A DNA stretch of 64,000 bases from Nemania diffusa (taxonomy: Eukaryota > Ascomycota > Sordariomycetes > Xylariales > Xylariaceae): the NCBI GenBank assembly GCA_038501195.1, contig JBBPUQ010000003.1:2558501-2622500 (forward strand), given 5' to 3'. The notes beneath the pieces are model-generated. The model saw only the letters and a list, made by a program, of their open reading frames with translations. It did no database searches and was not told where the DNA came from. This document shows, one piece after another, positions 11,475 through 23,417 of the stretch (its first letter is position 1; each line of letters opens with the position of its first letter). Both the position numbers and the translations under genes were made by a program.

Positions 11475-12178
11475 TTAAACATATGTTGCCGTGGTCGACA
11501 CACTTCGTCTTTGAGTGAGGAGGGAAATGACAACGGACGCCACGCCGAAAACGAAGGCCACGTAGCCGAACACATAGTCGGCCTGTACTTGCTGGCAACG
11601 GCCGGTCGTATACGAATCGGCCTGTTCTCCGTCACCGGAGCCAGCATGGCAGTATTTAATCCCTTTTATTGTTTTGCAGCCACCATTCAAGAGTTTGTTC
11701 TCGAATCGCTCGGTTCTCACAATAGCCGAGGTGGACGTGCAGCTGGACACGGGCTTGAGCGCCACCGTCAATGCCTGACTAAAGTTAGCCCTGGTATATA
11801 TATATATATGTATACACATCCACCATGAAGAGCCTGAGTCCGTCAATACATACAATGGCGCCGGCGAGGTAGAACAGCGACGCGAGCGTGTCAACGGCTA
11901 TGACGCCGATTCGGGGCACCTTCTCGACGAAGATGGCTAGGATGGCGATGGCGGAAGCTATAATGCCGAAGGCGCCAGCAAAGCTAAAGAATGATGTCTC
12001 GGCCGGAGGACTTCCGACGACCTGATGCTTGGCCAGGGTCACGGAGAGAGCCAAGACGATAGCACCGAAGATGACCTTGAGAGTCGAGTTAGTCATCATA
12101 TCATATGTTTCTTATTGGGTAAACATGTGGAATACTCACGAGGAATCCCCTCAGCGCGAAAGCTGCGGGTCTCAGCAT
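11475..12178 (-). CDS. Four-helix MARVEL-like integral membrane protein
   Basis: Three exons, 12178-12140, 12075-11824 and 11774-11475, give about 196 aa. The tiny first exon encodes MLRPAAFALRGFL and continues directly into VIFGAIVLALSVTL, the first membrane segment. Three further hydrophobic segments follow: FAGAFGIIASAIAILAIF, an IAVDTLASLFYLAGAIVCI stretch, and YVFGYVAFVFGVASVVISLL near the C-terminus. The loop before the last helix holds NGGCK...YC...RC, as in fungal MARVEL-like membrane proteins of the Nce102 type. The role is unknown; plasma-membrane organisation is known for some relatives. The first intron ends in AAG, the second in CAG with a good CTAAC branch site. Another short intron inside the loop cannot be excluded. 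Confidence 0.75.
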
Positions 12179-14197
12179 GGCGAATGAACGGTTATAGTGT
12201 ACTAGTCGATGAGCTGAAGGGGGGCGTCCAGTAAGTATTGCGAATGGACCGCTGAATCAAAGTGTACGAGGTGTGTGTATTATGCTGTGTAACTAGGATC
12301 AAGAGCAGGCAAGTCTGGAAACACCTTCAAGTGAGAGGGGAATCTTATATAATGTGCAAGTGTCTGGGACAGCTCAGTATTATTGCGGGAGGGCGGTATA
12401 TGAGACGATCCTACGTTGACTTGGGGGCCAAATCTTTATACTTGTCGGGTGTAAGGTATAAATACCTATATTGGAAAGTAATCACAGTGCTATCTAATCA
12501 TTTTGGGAAATATGTTTTGTCATGTTCATAGAGCGAGTCTGTCTCGACAACTCTTTAACCTCCACCGAGACCCATGATGCGAACTACCGACGCTTTCTCA
12601 ACTAATACTTACAACCACCGTCCGCTTCGATTACTATCATATAGTAAAAAAAAACATCAGTTATCTTCTATCCTGCTACTGTAATCTATACCATCGTAGG
12701 GTAATCATGTTACTCTATAACTGTACGTAGTAGAATCGTGGGTTGAGCTCGGACCTCATTCGTGTTTATAGTGCAGATGCAGCCAGGAACAGCGGCCAGC
12801 CACCAAATAGGCATACAACGTGGAAATGCGTAAGAAGAGCAGCCAAAATGGACGAGTACTTGTTTTTTTTGGTAGCAATTACGGCGTATAGAGGACAGTG
12901 TGGATTAAAGGATGGCTTCACGGTAGAAGGTAGTGCAACTCAGGTCATATCACAGCTTCCAGGTAGATGCTATGACTCAAACCTTCCAAGGCAACCAGAG
13001 TCGCATCCTGCATCTCATCGACTGTTGGTCAGTGTCCATATGTAGCGTACTTATGTAGAGCTCGCTAAGAGTTCGCTAAGAGTTCGAGATCTCATGGGTT
13101 GCTTGTTCGTTCCTGCACGTCTCACTGCATTTAGGCCGCTATTGGCAGAGTCACAATAAACTTGACTCAATTTGCTGCCTAAGTAGGTAGGTAGCCACTA
13201 AATGGTTCGTATGTAACAGGCCACAATGTCCTAATGCAGCAAGCCTACCTAGGCAGCCTAGGAGGTATTTACTCAATAATCGATTCAAGGTTTGACCATC
13301 GCCTAAAGCTTGAGTTAGGTCAGTATCCTACACCGAGATAGGTATGTACCTATCTATGTAGTCATCAAGTTGAAAACTGATTATGCCGAGAAGAGGCAAG
13401 AAAGGCAAGAAAAAGAGCACATGAGTAGAAAATAGATGTTCCTTTAATCACGTCTGGCCTGGATGTTAACACTAAAATTAGTAAAGTCGAACGTTTCTAA
13501 CATGATACCGATTAGGCTGTATTTATGGGGTGAGGGCGGCACAGGCGGGGCTTGCAGGGGATGTTGCAGGGGGCTTAAGATGGCGCACGGCACAGCAATT
13601 AGACTAGGCACAAAATACCTAGATGTGATAGGGCGCGCACTAACAGGGGGTGAAGGCGGCAGGCAAACAGGACTAAATACCTACCTACCTACAGTGGCCC
13701 TCAGCTACATAGTTGCACTTAACACTTTAACCCTATTTTGCCCCACTATATTGACCTAATCTAGCTTAAACTAACGTGACTTAGCCACACAGGGCTTAGT
13801 GCTTAGCCTAATATAAGTTAAGTTATTTATATAGAAAAGTTATGCTTTTATAAATATATTACTATGTTTAAGTATATATATTATATATAGCTTATAGTAT
13901 GCTTATATTAAAACAGAACTTAATTCTTAATCGATTAATACAAAACTAGGTTTGTTAAATGCACAATTAAAAGAGCTTTTTTATTCTATTTTATTTAACT
14001 TTTTCAGCCTTAGTGTTGCTGAATAACTTACGTTCAAAGCTTAACATTTGATCGGATCAACAGATATAGAGTTAAGTGTATAGGTTTTGACCCAGTAAGG
14101 GCTGTGGGCCACCGTACCTACCTACGTATTTATTATATTTTACCTATGTATATGCGTATGCAAGTAGGCAAGTTACCAACAACTAGATAAATTCTAT
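12179..14197. other. Intergenic with AT-rich repeat relic
   Basis: Two kilobases with no supported gene. A GC-rich, G-run patch at about 13525-13665 has two similar GGGTGARGGCGGCA words. It borders an AT-rich tract at about 13800-14015 that looks like a mutated repeat. CCTACCTA/TAGGTAGG words are frequent (13180-13360). Open frames here are short and unlike known proteins. Confidence 0.45.
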
Positions 14198-15175
14198 CTA
14201 CCACATACGGCGGCAGGTCTTATTCGTATCCGCAAGCAGGCCGAGGACATGAGATTCTACAATACGGACCCCTACAGCATGTCTTCTCACCTGCTTTCCG
14301 GTAAGCTTCTTCATGGCGGTGCCTTTCCAGATGGTGTCGTCTAACTCTGTCAATACGATGGCCTCGAGAAGTGCTGTGTTGACCTGCCGTCGATCCTCCT
14401 CCTCTTCGGTCTTCTGAGCCGACTCATTCGTATGGCGAGTGATGAAGTCGGGCTGTACGAGCATCATGATTTCGCCTAGCACGTCTCTGATGCCGTGCTT
14501 CATGTGTCGGGTATAATGTACATCGTGCTCATGAGAGCTTCCAGGTTGCACGCCGGCCCGAGCCCTCTGCGCACATATCACACATTCAGAGTTAAGCGCG
14601 TAACGAAGCCTGGCCTGTATTGCTCTCCATCGACATTCCTTGCACTCTTTCGGTGTTGGCCCACCCTCGGGCATCGTGAGGGGGAAAGTATCACGGATGC
14701 AGCCGGCAATTCTCAGAGGAATGACCGCAGGAGCAATCGCATGGCCACAGCTTATATATGCCATCTGAAACCCACATGACGGACAGGCGAAATCCCTCCG
14801 GTCCAACAGCTTCTCTCGTATACACCGATCCCCGAAGACGTGACCACAGGGTAAAACCATGGTCTGTTCAAATCCATGGACGTACAGACTGGTCACTTGA
14901 TCGAGAGGCTCGATTAATCCTGCTGAGTGCCCCTCGTCGAGCGTAACAGCCTTGGCAAGGGTAGATATCGTCAGCCTCCTCCGCCGACAAATTTGGCATA
15001 TGAATTCCAAAACAGTATCTCTATCATCTACTTTGGCATCTAAATATGGATCAAGATCGCGCATACAATTGATTGATTGTGCAGTTGCCATTTTAAGGTC
15101 TGTCTGTCCGCCGAGAAAGGCGCGTTGGCTACATCGCAGCGCCTCGAAAACACCGTCGGAAGATAAGTTAGGCAT
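14198..15175 (-). CDS. RING-like zinc-finger protein, 325 aa
   Basis: Single open frame of 325 aa. A zinc-binding pattern is visible: CQIC at 60-63, LPCGHVFGDRC with Cys110, His112 and Cys118, then CPSC at 131-134. This fits a divergent RING finger, with a long insert between the first and second pairs. Further cysteines (CKEC at 178-181, CVIC at 198-201) could form a second site. The C-terminal third is acidic and then basic, with no membrane segment. RING proteins usually act as ubiquitin ligases, but one position of the canonical eight is not obvious, so E3 activity is inference. Neighbours are on the same strand but not visibly related. An ATG at 15175 or an internal Met (residue 29) could be the start. 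Confidence 0.7.
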   Translation of the reverse strand: MPNLSSDGVFEALRCSQRAFLGGQTDLKMATAQSINCMRDLDPYLDAKVDDRDTVLEFICQICRRRRLTISTLAKAVTLDEGHSAGLIEPLDQVTSLYVHGFEQTMVLPCGHVFGDRCIREKLLDRRDFACPSCGFQMAYISCGHAIAPAVIPLRIAGCIRDTFPLTMPEGGPTPKECKECRWRAIQARLRYALNSECVICAQRARAGVQPGSSHEHDVHYTRHMKHGIRDVLGEIMMLVQPDFITRHTNESAQKTEEEEDRRQVNTALLEAIVLTELDDTIWKGTAMKKLTGKQVRRHAVGVRIVESHVLGLLADTNKTCRRMW

Positions 15176-15485
15176 GATACGCCTTTAGTACCCCCGGCTC
15201 TCATGAGACAACTTGGAGTGAACAAGGACTTTGAAATTACGCCAAACAAATGGACAATGGGATTGTTTACGAATTGTAAAAGAATACGTATACTCACACA
15301 AAGATTCAGTCGTCGATGGCGTAGGAAGCAAAGTGAAGAAGGACTACACAATCCACGAGAGATGGAACTTGGGGTCCTTCTACACATCGCCGTGTACTGG
15401 ATATTTCAATGAGCGTTTCATTTATTCAGACTCGAGGTGATTGTGCGATGACACCGTACTCAACCTGAGAAAAACTAATATTATT
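15176..15485. other. Intergenic: RING gene leader and PEBP gene terminator
   Basis: About 310 bases between two same-strand genes. Short overlapping frames on the plus strand have no family resemblance. Nothing else is recognised. Confidence 0.4.
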
Positions 15486-16147
15486 TCATTCTTTCCACCC
15501 ATCCCCAGCGCAGTACATCCAATTAACCCCAACAAGACGCAGGCCGTGTCGCTCAGCAAACTCAGCGGGCTTGAAAGATCGTCTCTCGACGAACGCCTCG
15601 CCACCAACATCTTCCTTGGACAGATTCAACCCCTCCGGCTCCCGAAACAATAAAAACAAGTACCTATGAGGCTTCGAACTACGCCATTCATTGCTCATTA
15701 GAATCCCTACTCTACAGGCTTTCCAGCCGAGAGAAGGTATCGGCTCACTCACTCGTCTTTCGGTCCAGGTCCAAGATACGCAGTCAGCTCCGACGCCGCC
15801 GCAGAGGCATCTATGCCTCGGGGCCGCAGGCCCGAAAGCACCCAGTGCCTCCAGAAGGCGAATTTCGGGTCGTCCGGGGTTGGCGCGTCCGGATCCGTCA
15901 GCACGAAGCTGTACGAGGCGCCCTCCGGTGCATCAGCCTCGGCCGCGAACGCGAGGGTCGGGGCTTCCTTGCATTCCCCGGCGCGGAAGAAGATGCCCGG
16001 CTCTACAACCCTCCCGCCGAAGCTAACATTGAGATTCGTCGTCGGGCGGAAGCCCTCCGCAATGACACTTGCTGCCGAGCCCGGTACTAGATTCGCTGTC
16101 GCCAGCGATGTTGTGAGAGCTGCTGCGTGGGCGTCGAGAGTCATCAT
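15486..16147 (-). CDS. PEBP family protein (phosphatidylethanolamine-binding-like)
   Basis: Two exons, 16147-15753 and 15678-15486, joined across a 74-bp intron (GTGAGT...TAG), give 195 aa, normal for this family. The first exon has PEBP blocks: ANLVPGSAASVIAEGF, LNVSFGGRVVEPG, the ligand-site motif DPDAP and FWRHWVLSGL. The second exon supplies the conserved HRYLFLLF segment and the C-terminal NWMYC. PEBPs bind anionic ligands; fungal members include Tfs1-type carboxypeptidase Y inhibitors and kinase-pathway modulators. Which role applies here cannot be told. An in-frame ATG at 16237 would add 30 residues, but homologues start close to the MMTLDAHAAAL position, so 16147 or 16144 is preferred. 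Confidence 0.86.
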
Positions 16148-16403
16148 GAAGAATTGGCAAAGGCGCAACTTAAGCTTGATCGCAGGGTGAAAAAGGGGAT
16201 GCTTAATGTGTGATATTTTCGCTTTATAAGGGTCCATAGGCCCCAGATAGCCAAGATCACGAACTCTTGGAAGACGATATCACTGGTGGAAAATCCTACT
16301 TGTGGTGGATCGTGCCTCAACTATCGCCCTCTTGGCAAAACTATGGACAGAGAGGGATCTGAAGTGTAATTTTAAAAAAAAAAATATGTAATAGATTATG
16401 GCA

Positions 16404-19400
16404 TCACCAAACCTCATCTTCTTGCGCCGGCTGATTTAAGACTCGCCAAAGAAGCTTCTCAGCACTGCTGATCTCCTTCTCTACATCGACATCTTCCTGC
16501 TGGCCAAGCCAGTTTCTCGCCTTCTCCACAATGAGCTCCCACGAATCGGCCTCATGAGCCATGCGCTTCTGCAGGAACGCAATAGCCAGTGCCGTCGCAA
16601 CGGTGTCGCTCTGCTTTTCCGAGTCCAGTGTTATCCCAAGGAGGCTCTGTAGACGCGGTTCCCATTCCCAAGACCCATTAGACTTCTGCAGCCGAATGAT
16701 TTCGTGCATTTTGTCATCGTCGCTATTGACTAGCGGCGGCTCAGTTGGCTGTAACTTGCTGCTAACAGGAGCTGCACCAAACGCCGCTAGAGGCTCAGAG
16801 TCGGTCTCGTTTGATACGACTAAAGGCTGGGGTGGCACTCGCAGTCGGCGCAAGAGACCAGGTGCTTTAGTCGAACCGTATGCTGAACTTGCAGGAGCCG
16901 GCCCTTGTGAGGGGCCTGAACGAAGACTCATCAACGCTGACGGTGGTCCAAATGAAGGCGCCGGCAACGGTGAGGCAGGCAGGGGCGAAGAGAAAAATAG
17001 CGATCCCCCGGTATCACTAGCCGATGATTGCCTCCTACTCAGGGTCCTCTTAGTCTGGGTGCTCGACCTTAAACGCGGTGCTGGCGGAGGGGGCGTCCTT
17101 CCGCCGACGATGACAGTCTCACGTTCGACCTGCCCTTCCACTGCCACGAATGAGCACCACTTGCCGACGATTTGGTACTCGACGCCAAGGCGAATAGCTT
17201 CGCGCTCCCTGAATTCTTCCCATCGACCATCGTACTTGTTCTTGATTAGGTTGCCATCTACCTTGTCCGTAGCGGCAGCAAGCCAGCCGCCGTCTTTCTC
17301 AATCTCGGCGATAGCTCTCTTCGCAGCCAGCTGGTGAATGGTTTCACCCTTGCCAACGTCTTCGACTTGAATCTGAAGCTCGAGAGGGCCCTGAGGGCAC
17401 GTTCCGCGAAGGATGATGGCTTCGGGTGTCCTATGGTACGTACTCGGGTCAAGTAGGAGGTAGACTGTTGTGCGTGAGAAAGGATAGAGCGGAGGAACCC
17501 GATATGGTGCCTGTAAGATGGAAGGAGGTGAAATAATTGGTAGATGAGCGAATCTGTCGTCCGTTTCGAGAGAGGTCACGGCCCCATTGTCATCACTATT
17601 GGGATCAAGCGAGTCGCCAAAGAGAGATATTGGCGGCTTCGGTGCATTTGTGCTTGTACCCGTGGTTGGCAATATGACGTCGATCTGGGATGCCTCCTTC
17701 ACAGAGTCAACCATCTCAAAATCGTCATCGCCTGGTTTGTACTTCACTTCTATGCTATAATCATCGATATGAGGCATCAGCGCTCCCTTAAGTAGCCGGA
17801 TCATTTTCCTGTCCATCTTCTCCCCCTCGGCGACAAACTGGCTAACACCATTTCCCGCGGTGGCAATGCCCTCGACGAGGGCAGTTGAAGCCCCTGAACC
17901 GATGCCTAGGGAGAAGAAGCGGGATTTATGGTCCGTTGAAGCCTTCTGGATTATGTTGAATAATCTTTCCTGGTCCCAAATCTCCCCATCAGTCAATATG
18001 ATTACGTCGAGAAGCATATCAGTAAAACGCTGAGAGATTGTAGCTTGCACTGGGGTATGCATCTCTGTGCCTCCAAAATTCGACTGGAATGTGTCAATGT
18101 GGCTTAGCGCCTCGTTCAAATTCTCGTCGTTGTACGATTTGCTACGTGGCCATAAGAACGAATAACGGCTCCCGAATGAGCAGATGTTGAACTTGGTGCC
18201 AACTGGAAGAGACTTGAGTAAAATCGTCATAGCTCTAATCACCACTATAATGCTAGGGATCAGTACTAGCAGCCATAGCAAAACAGAACCTAGACTCGTA
18301 GAAAAGGAAGAGGAGATAAGGACAGATTAAATATTCACATGATAATAGAGTGGACGTAGAACTAGGGAATGAATTACTCACTGTCTATTTTACCACCCAT
18401 ACTGCTGGATCGGTCGACAATGAAAACGATCTCCCCGTGAGTTGGAGGTATGTTAAACCGAGGAACTAACGTGGCCATCAGCGCTCGTTGATTCGGGATG
18501 GTGGTATGCGTTTCTAAGAGGGCCTTCGGTACATCTGCGTCCTTGACGCTTGCAATAACAACGAAGTCGTTTTCTAAGGTAGTATTGCCAAGCGATAGTG
18601 TAGCCGATCCGCGGTTGGCCATATATGAAGTGGTGGGCATATCAGTTGTGCGACCGACACTGACTGTGATAGGGTGGCTAGGGGATTGAATCTGCTGGAT
18701 AGGACATCCTTCAGGACTGTGGAAGTCAACTATCACCCGAATAGCATCGGCGGCCATGCGGGAAGCGGGGGTCTTCTGGAGGGAGAAGGATGCGAGGATG
18801 CCGCCAGGGGTTGATCCATAACGAGGAGCAATGGATGACGGGATAGTAAATCGAGTGCCGTTGGATTCGGCATCGTGTCTTAACTCGCCGATATATACGA
18901 CCTCGACGACAACTCTGGCGCCGGCTGGAACATTGCCGATACTGGTCACGAAGACATCGGAGGCCTCAGGTAGCTGTTCCAGAAGACCAGCTAATGAACC
19001 TTTGTCGACTGCATCCTTGTACTCGCGACGTGCTTGTTGTTTCTCCTTGACGAGACCCTGTATCTGAACGTCGCCGATGGTAGCTGTGAATGAAACGACA
19101 GACACGCCATCATAGAGGGGAAACGAGTAGGTCACGTCCTTGAGGTGGCTCTTGGTGTTGTTAGAAAAGGTCTGGGTTAGGACGGTCCGGGAGGACACAT
19201 CTTTGACGATAACATGGGCTTGCATGTCCTCTAGAGGGAGATAGGATTTTGAAGCATGCTGAGGCGCACTAATATACTTATAAATGGCGATAGGCTTGGG
19301 TGAAGGATACCAGCATCCGCACATCGGGATCCTTCGCGGACTCGGAGGCTGTGGGGAAGTGTAGGCCATTGCTGTGAATAGAGCTACTCTGTATAACATG

Positions 19401-19459
19401 TGGCAAGAAGAGGATGGAGATGGGTAGGATTGCGATGCGAAGATTGGTGAAGGCGACAA
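16404..19459 (-). CDS. VIT and von Willebrand A domain protein
   Basis: Two exons, 19459-18382 and 18244-16404, joined across a 137-bp intron (GTGAGT...TAG), give up to 972 aa. An N-terminal VIT (vault/inter-alpha-trypsin) domain spans roughly residues 70-190, with KEKQQARREYKDAV as its characteristic block. A vWA domain follows with an intact metal site, DRSSSMGG (Asp349, Ser351, Ser353), then LPVGTKFNICSFGS and VIILTDGEIWD. The last third is Pro/Ser-rich and ends in a helical region (NGSWEWEPRLQSLLGI). Proteins of this type are common in fungi but mostly uncharacterised; metal-dependent protein binding is the family expectation. The exact start is uncertain because several upstream Met codons are possible. 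Confidence 0.87.
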
Positions 19460-20741
19460 GCTGGGCTTTTATAAATGCAACCTAGGTTACCTCGTAGTTG
19501 GACCTACACACCTTTACCTGAGCTACCTTGTCTGCCTAACTTACCTACGTAAGATGACTCGGTTACCGGTGGATACATGATATAAGTATACCCTTATATC
19601 TGTAATAGGCGCTTTTGTAAGTGAAAGACGGAGGCCTACCGATCTCATCTTTTGCGATGCCATCTAAGACATCGTGAATGGCACGTCCCCTCTCTCAAGG
19701 CCTACTAAGGCACTATGAAAGAGCTGCCTAAATCGGGGTTGAACTTTCACAGCTAGGCGACCATACATAGTTATGATAGGAAACGAGTTGTGCTACTCAA
19801 AATGTCTCTATCTTACGAAAGAAAATCGATGTATTGTATACGCCGTATACACGCGGAGCGGGGATAGGTTATTGTCGCCCCAAGCGACAGTAGGAGGTTC
19901 GCCCGATGACGACGGGGATATAATACCTATGATAGATAGAGGGGTTGCAATAGAAAACCTACTAGTGCACCCCGGTCAGGCTAAGCACGAGATACCGTTC
20001 GAGCTGAACCCTTAGTCGAATAGCTGAAGGGGCTGTGCGATAAAGAGTCATTATTCACACCGATGCTATTAAACCTAACGTAGATAAAAGCATGAGTAGA
20101 ACGTATGCGATGACTGCTTGATACCTACCTATTATAAAAGATTAAAAATAATAGATTATTGACAATTCAAAATCCATCAACACCAACCAAAGTTTTAAAA
20201 ATACATTCGCTGTATTTGTTTACAAATACCTACTTAGTACATAGTGCATCTAAGAGGGTTAGTTACCTATCCCATTACTAGGCTAACAGGCAAGTGGGGT
20301 AATAAGAAATCGCCTAGCCTAGATAGGCTAGCTATACTGGCAAAGCTAGGGATCGTGAGATGACTTCGGGAGCCTACCGACGTAGAAATAGGAAAGAAAA
20401 ATAGAAGGAAAAAGGCATATTGATGGAATGACGGAGGTTAGGGAATTTTGTTTAACACAGCGATTAAAATTACATATCATAGTTATTTCCCCATTGTGTG
20501 AGCACTATTCCCAAATGTGTCAACGATTGCCCAATTTATGACATCACTGGACGAATGGATAGCAAATACAATTATTCAAGACGCGTCACGATTTTAGTTG
20601 CTATATCACCAAGTACAAATAAAACAACCACGCCTAATTCTAAATCCTCAACAACCAGTTCTCACTATTTACTTGTAGAATAAGCTCCCTAAATCCGATC
20701 TGTTCCCACCAACATTATAAGCAGTCCATAGCTATGCGAAC
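19460..20741. other. Intergenic, no gene seen
   Basis: About 1.3 kb between the divergent VIT/vWA gene and the OBAP-like gene, so it should hold both promoters. It carries TAGG/CCTA words and an AT-rich patch at about 20140-20230. Open frames at 19773-20015 and 20498-20683 have no recognisable features. Confidence 0.45.
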
Positions 20742-21585
20742 ATGGCGGCAAGCACGAAGCCATGTAATGTGCCAGGCGATGTAGTCCCAGCAGGCGACAT
20801 AGTGCTTGAAACGGGCGCGTCTCTCATCCAGGTAATGACGTATCCCCTCACCACATGCTCTATTAGCAAATGGTCTTACACGAACGTAGAACTTCGAACC
20901 TACGAAACAACTCTGCGCCCATCTGAACGCTTTCCACACATATGCGGATGAACCAGGTCGATATGTCGAGGCGAATCACTATTGTGCTCACCTAACAGAA
21001 GGTATAATTCAATGCCCATCTAACCTATTCATTGTGAGCGTCTGGTATGAGATCAAGGCGATGCGGCGTTGCAAATAAGCCTCCACTAACACTACCTACT
21101 GAGACGTCCGCCAATGCATCCTCTACGACAGCCCCGGTCCCAATGCCCGCATAATCGGCATTGAGTACATGGTCACGCCTAGACTATACGAGTCGCTCCC
21201 TGCTGAGGAGCGGAAGCTCTGGCACTCGCACGTCTACGAGGTGAAGTCGGGCATGCTCATCATGCCGGGGCCAACAGCGCCGGGGCTGCAGCAGGCGTGG
21301 GAGGCCGCCGAGACGCAGGAGATGAAGCACGTCGTCGGGCTCTACGGCAAGGCATACCACCTCTGGCAGACCGACCGCGGCGACGCGCTACCGCTCGGCG
21401 AGCCCAAGCTCGTCACGAGCTTCACCGCCGACGGCCAGTTCGACTTCGAGAAGGCCGTCGGCGAGCGCGATCGCCGGTTCGGCGTCGACTGGAAGAGGAA
21501 GAAGCGCCTGCGGGAGGACGTAGAGGTCCCGGGGATCCATAGCGACGCTGATTCGGCTTGGAAGACGAGGAGGAATTCGATGTGA
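20742..21585 (+). CDS. DUF1264 / oil-body-associated-like protein
   Basis: Three exons, 20742-20831, 20890-21001 and 21104-21585, give 227 aa, the usual length. Exon 1 ends LETGASLIQ, and exon 2 continues [25 protein letters not shown]... and HYCAHLTE. Exon 3 gives [43 protein letters not shown] and PGP. All are strong DUF1264 (OBAP) blocks. In plants OBAPs sit on oil bodies; fungal members are uncharacterised. There is no signal peptide. The second intron would end in GAG, which is unusual but the only choice that keeps the family alignment. Exon 3 is markedly GC-richer than the exons before it. It is the first of three + strand genes in a row. Confidence 0.84.
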
Positions 21586-22093
21586 GGACGACACAGGCTA
21601 CCTAGTTTTGCTGTGCGCCGGAGGACTGATGGTGAGGTGAAACTATTTAGGGGGACTAGACAGGTCTTGTTTCTTAAAAGTAACACACATAACACTAACG
21701 ATCTTTGCAAACCCTATTGCTAGACATACTTAGGGTATGGAGAAATGATGTACGTAATTGTAAATGTGTGCCTAGCCTCTGCTAATGTCACCCCTTAGTC
21801 TCACCCTAATATAGACACGCAACATAACTTCAGTGACGTGGGGTTGCGAATGCACTCCACAGCCCGTGTGTCGCCTCGACAATCTAGCCCGTTCACATTT
21901 GCCGAGATCCAATCCGAGGTTCTTGAACATGTTGCATCATCCGCTACCCAGAATAGGCGCGTAGTGGTGTCCGGAGGGCGACAGGGGGCGGTAGATATAT
22001 ACGGTGATCCCTTGTCGAAGAGATATGTGTAACGGAAGTTACTGCTGTGAAACATTCACATTCTTAGGATATCGACTAACTTAAGGGAACACG
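21586..22093. other. Intergenic, no gene seen
   Basis: Short gap between two same-strand genes. Contains only small random frames. It should hold the terminator of the DUF1264 gene and the promoter of the SnoaL-like gene. Confidence 0.4.
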
Positions 22094-22998
22094 ATGGATA
22101 CAGACATCGCCCAATTGAAAAAGGAGGTTTCTCTGCTACGCAAGGAGCTCTCTCGAGTGTCGGATGAGGCCGAAGTGCGCAAAGTTCACTTCAAATATGG
22201 CTATTATCTCGACAAGTGCCTATACAATGAAGTATGTATTTTCTGACACCTTATTTTCATTAACTGATCACTAACGGTCTCTAGGTAGTAGACATGTACG
22301 CAGATCACCCAGACGCCTACGTCGAGTTCCTCGGATCGCGATACCGCGGTAAAGCAGGCATTAAAAGACTTTACAACGGCCGGTTCCAGAGCACATTCGT
22401 GAAGGGCCGCAACGGGCCCGTCCACGGGTTTCTGTTAGACCACGTCATGATGCAAGATATCGTGGACGTCGACCCGAGCGGCACGCACGCCTGGTGTCGC
22501 ATGCGCGCGCTGATGCAGGCGGGCACGCACTCGTCGGTGCGCGATACGCACCCGCGAGGCCACGTACAATGGTGGGAAGGCGGCCTCTACGAGAACGAGT
22601 ACCTGAAAGAAGACGGGGTCTGGAAGCTATTCCGGTACCGCTACTTCCCGTTCTGGCACGCCGAGTTCGAGAAGGGTTGGTCCCTGACGAAGGAGAATTA
22701 CGTTCCCTGGCCTACCAAGACGTACCCCGAGGACCCCTGGGGCCCCGACGAGATCATCGAGCAGAAGATGCTGTGGCCCGACACCCGGGTCGTGCCCTTC
22801 CACTACCCGCACCCCGTCACTGGCAAGCGTGTCGACGACGACGACCTGCGCGCCCCTAACTACGGCCAGGACGCCGCTGAGGCCGAGCCGCCGTTGTCTC
22901 TGAGCTTGCCGGAGGGGCAGGAGAGGAAAGGTGAGGGGAACACCTGGAGCAATGAGGGCTCGGTCAGGGTTCTGCCTGAATTGGTGGAGAATCCTTGA
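22094..22998 (+). CDS. SnoaL-like (NTF2-fold) protein
   Basis: Two exons, 22094-22231 and 22285-22998, split by a 53-bp intron with a CTAAC branch site and TAG acceptor, give 283 aa. Exon 1 starts with a short coiled-coil-like segment (IAQLKKEVSLLRKELSRV). It then gives KVHFKYGYYLDKCLYNEVVDMYADHPDAYVEF, the beginning of a SnoaL_4-type domain, which goes on through GKAGIKRLYNGRF, a GRNGPVHGFLLDHVM block and WCRMRALMQAG to about residue 165. The C-terminal part is Pro/Trp-rich (FPFWHAEFEKGW, VPWPTKTYPEDPWGPDEI). Such proteins can be dehydratases, cyclases or ring-modifying enzymes of aromatic compounds; the substrate cannot be read from sequence. Next to it, same strand, is a carotenoid-cleavage-type oxygenase. 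Coding GC is high. Confidence 0.82.
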
Positions 22999-23417
22999 GG
23001 ATGATGGTGATATACACATAGCCTAAAGCGGGTGTTGGAGGTCGGAGGGGTCCGAACGTAGTTGGGGTCACTGTTTCCTAGTTATCGATGTGCTAACTCA
23101 CCTACTACCCATGCGTGCAGGAATTATAGCTCATGTGATTTCGCTACTTTCTGCCAGACATTTAGTGACAAGCTTCGCTCCGCATAGCCGGCTTGACGGA
23201 AATCATGTAACTGCCGATGCCTTGTAGCGGAATATCAAAATCCCTGTAAAGCGAGTATTCGTCCACTTTTCGTCGGTGAATAGCTATACAATCCAGAAGA
23301 CAGGAGTATTGAACTCAATTGCTCACTAGATGGGATTTGTGAGACCATCTATAACGAAACACAAGGCAAACTCCTAATCTTGCAGGCTTGGATCCCTATC
23401 GATTCAAAACGAGCAAT
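22999..23417. other. Intergenic, no gene seen
   Basis: About 420 bases between the SnoaL-like gene and the oxygenase gene. A TTGCAG at about 23380 could be the end of an intron in a 5' leader, but no upstream coding exon is evident. Confidence 0.4.

Noticed and set aside
12743..13045. 100-codon plus-strand frame
   Set aside because: No recognisable motif, no good start context and no conserved neighbours; treated as chance.
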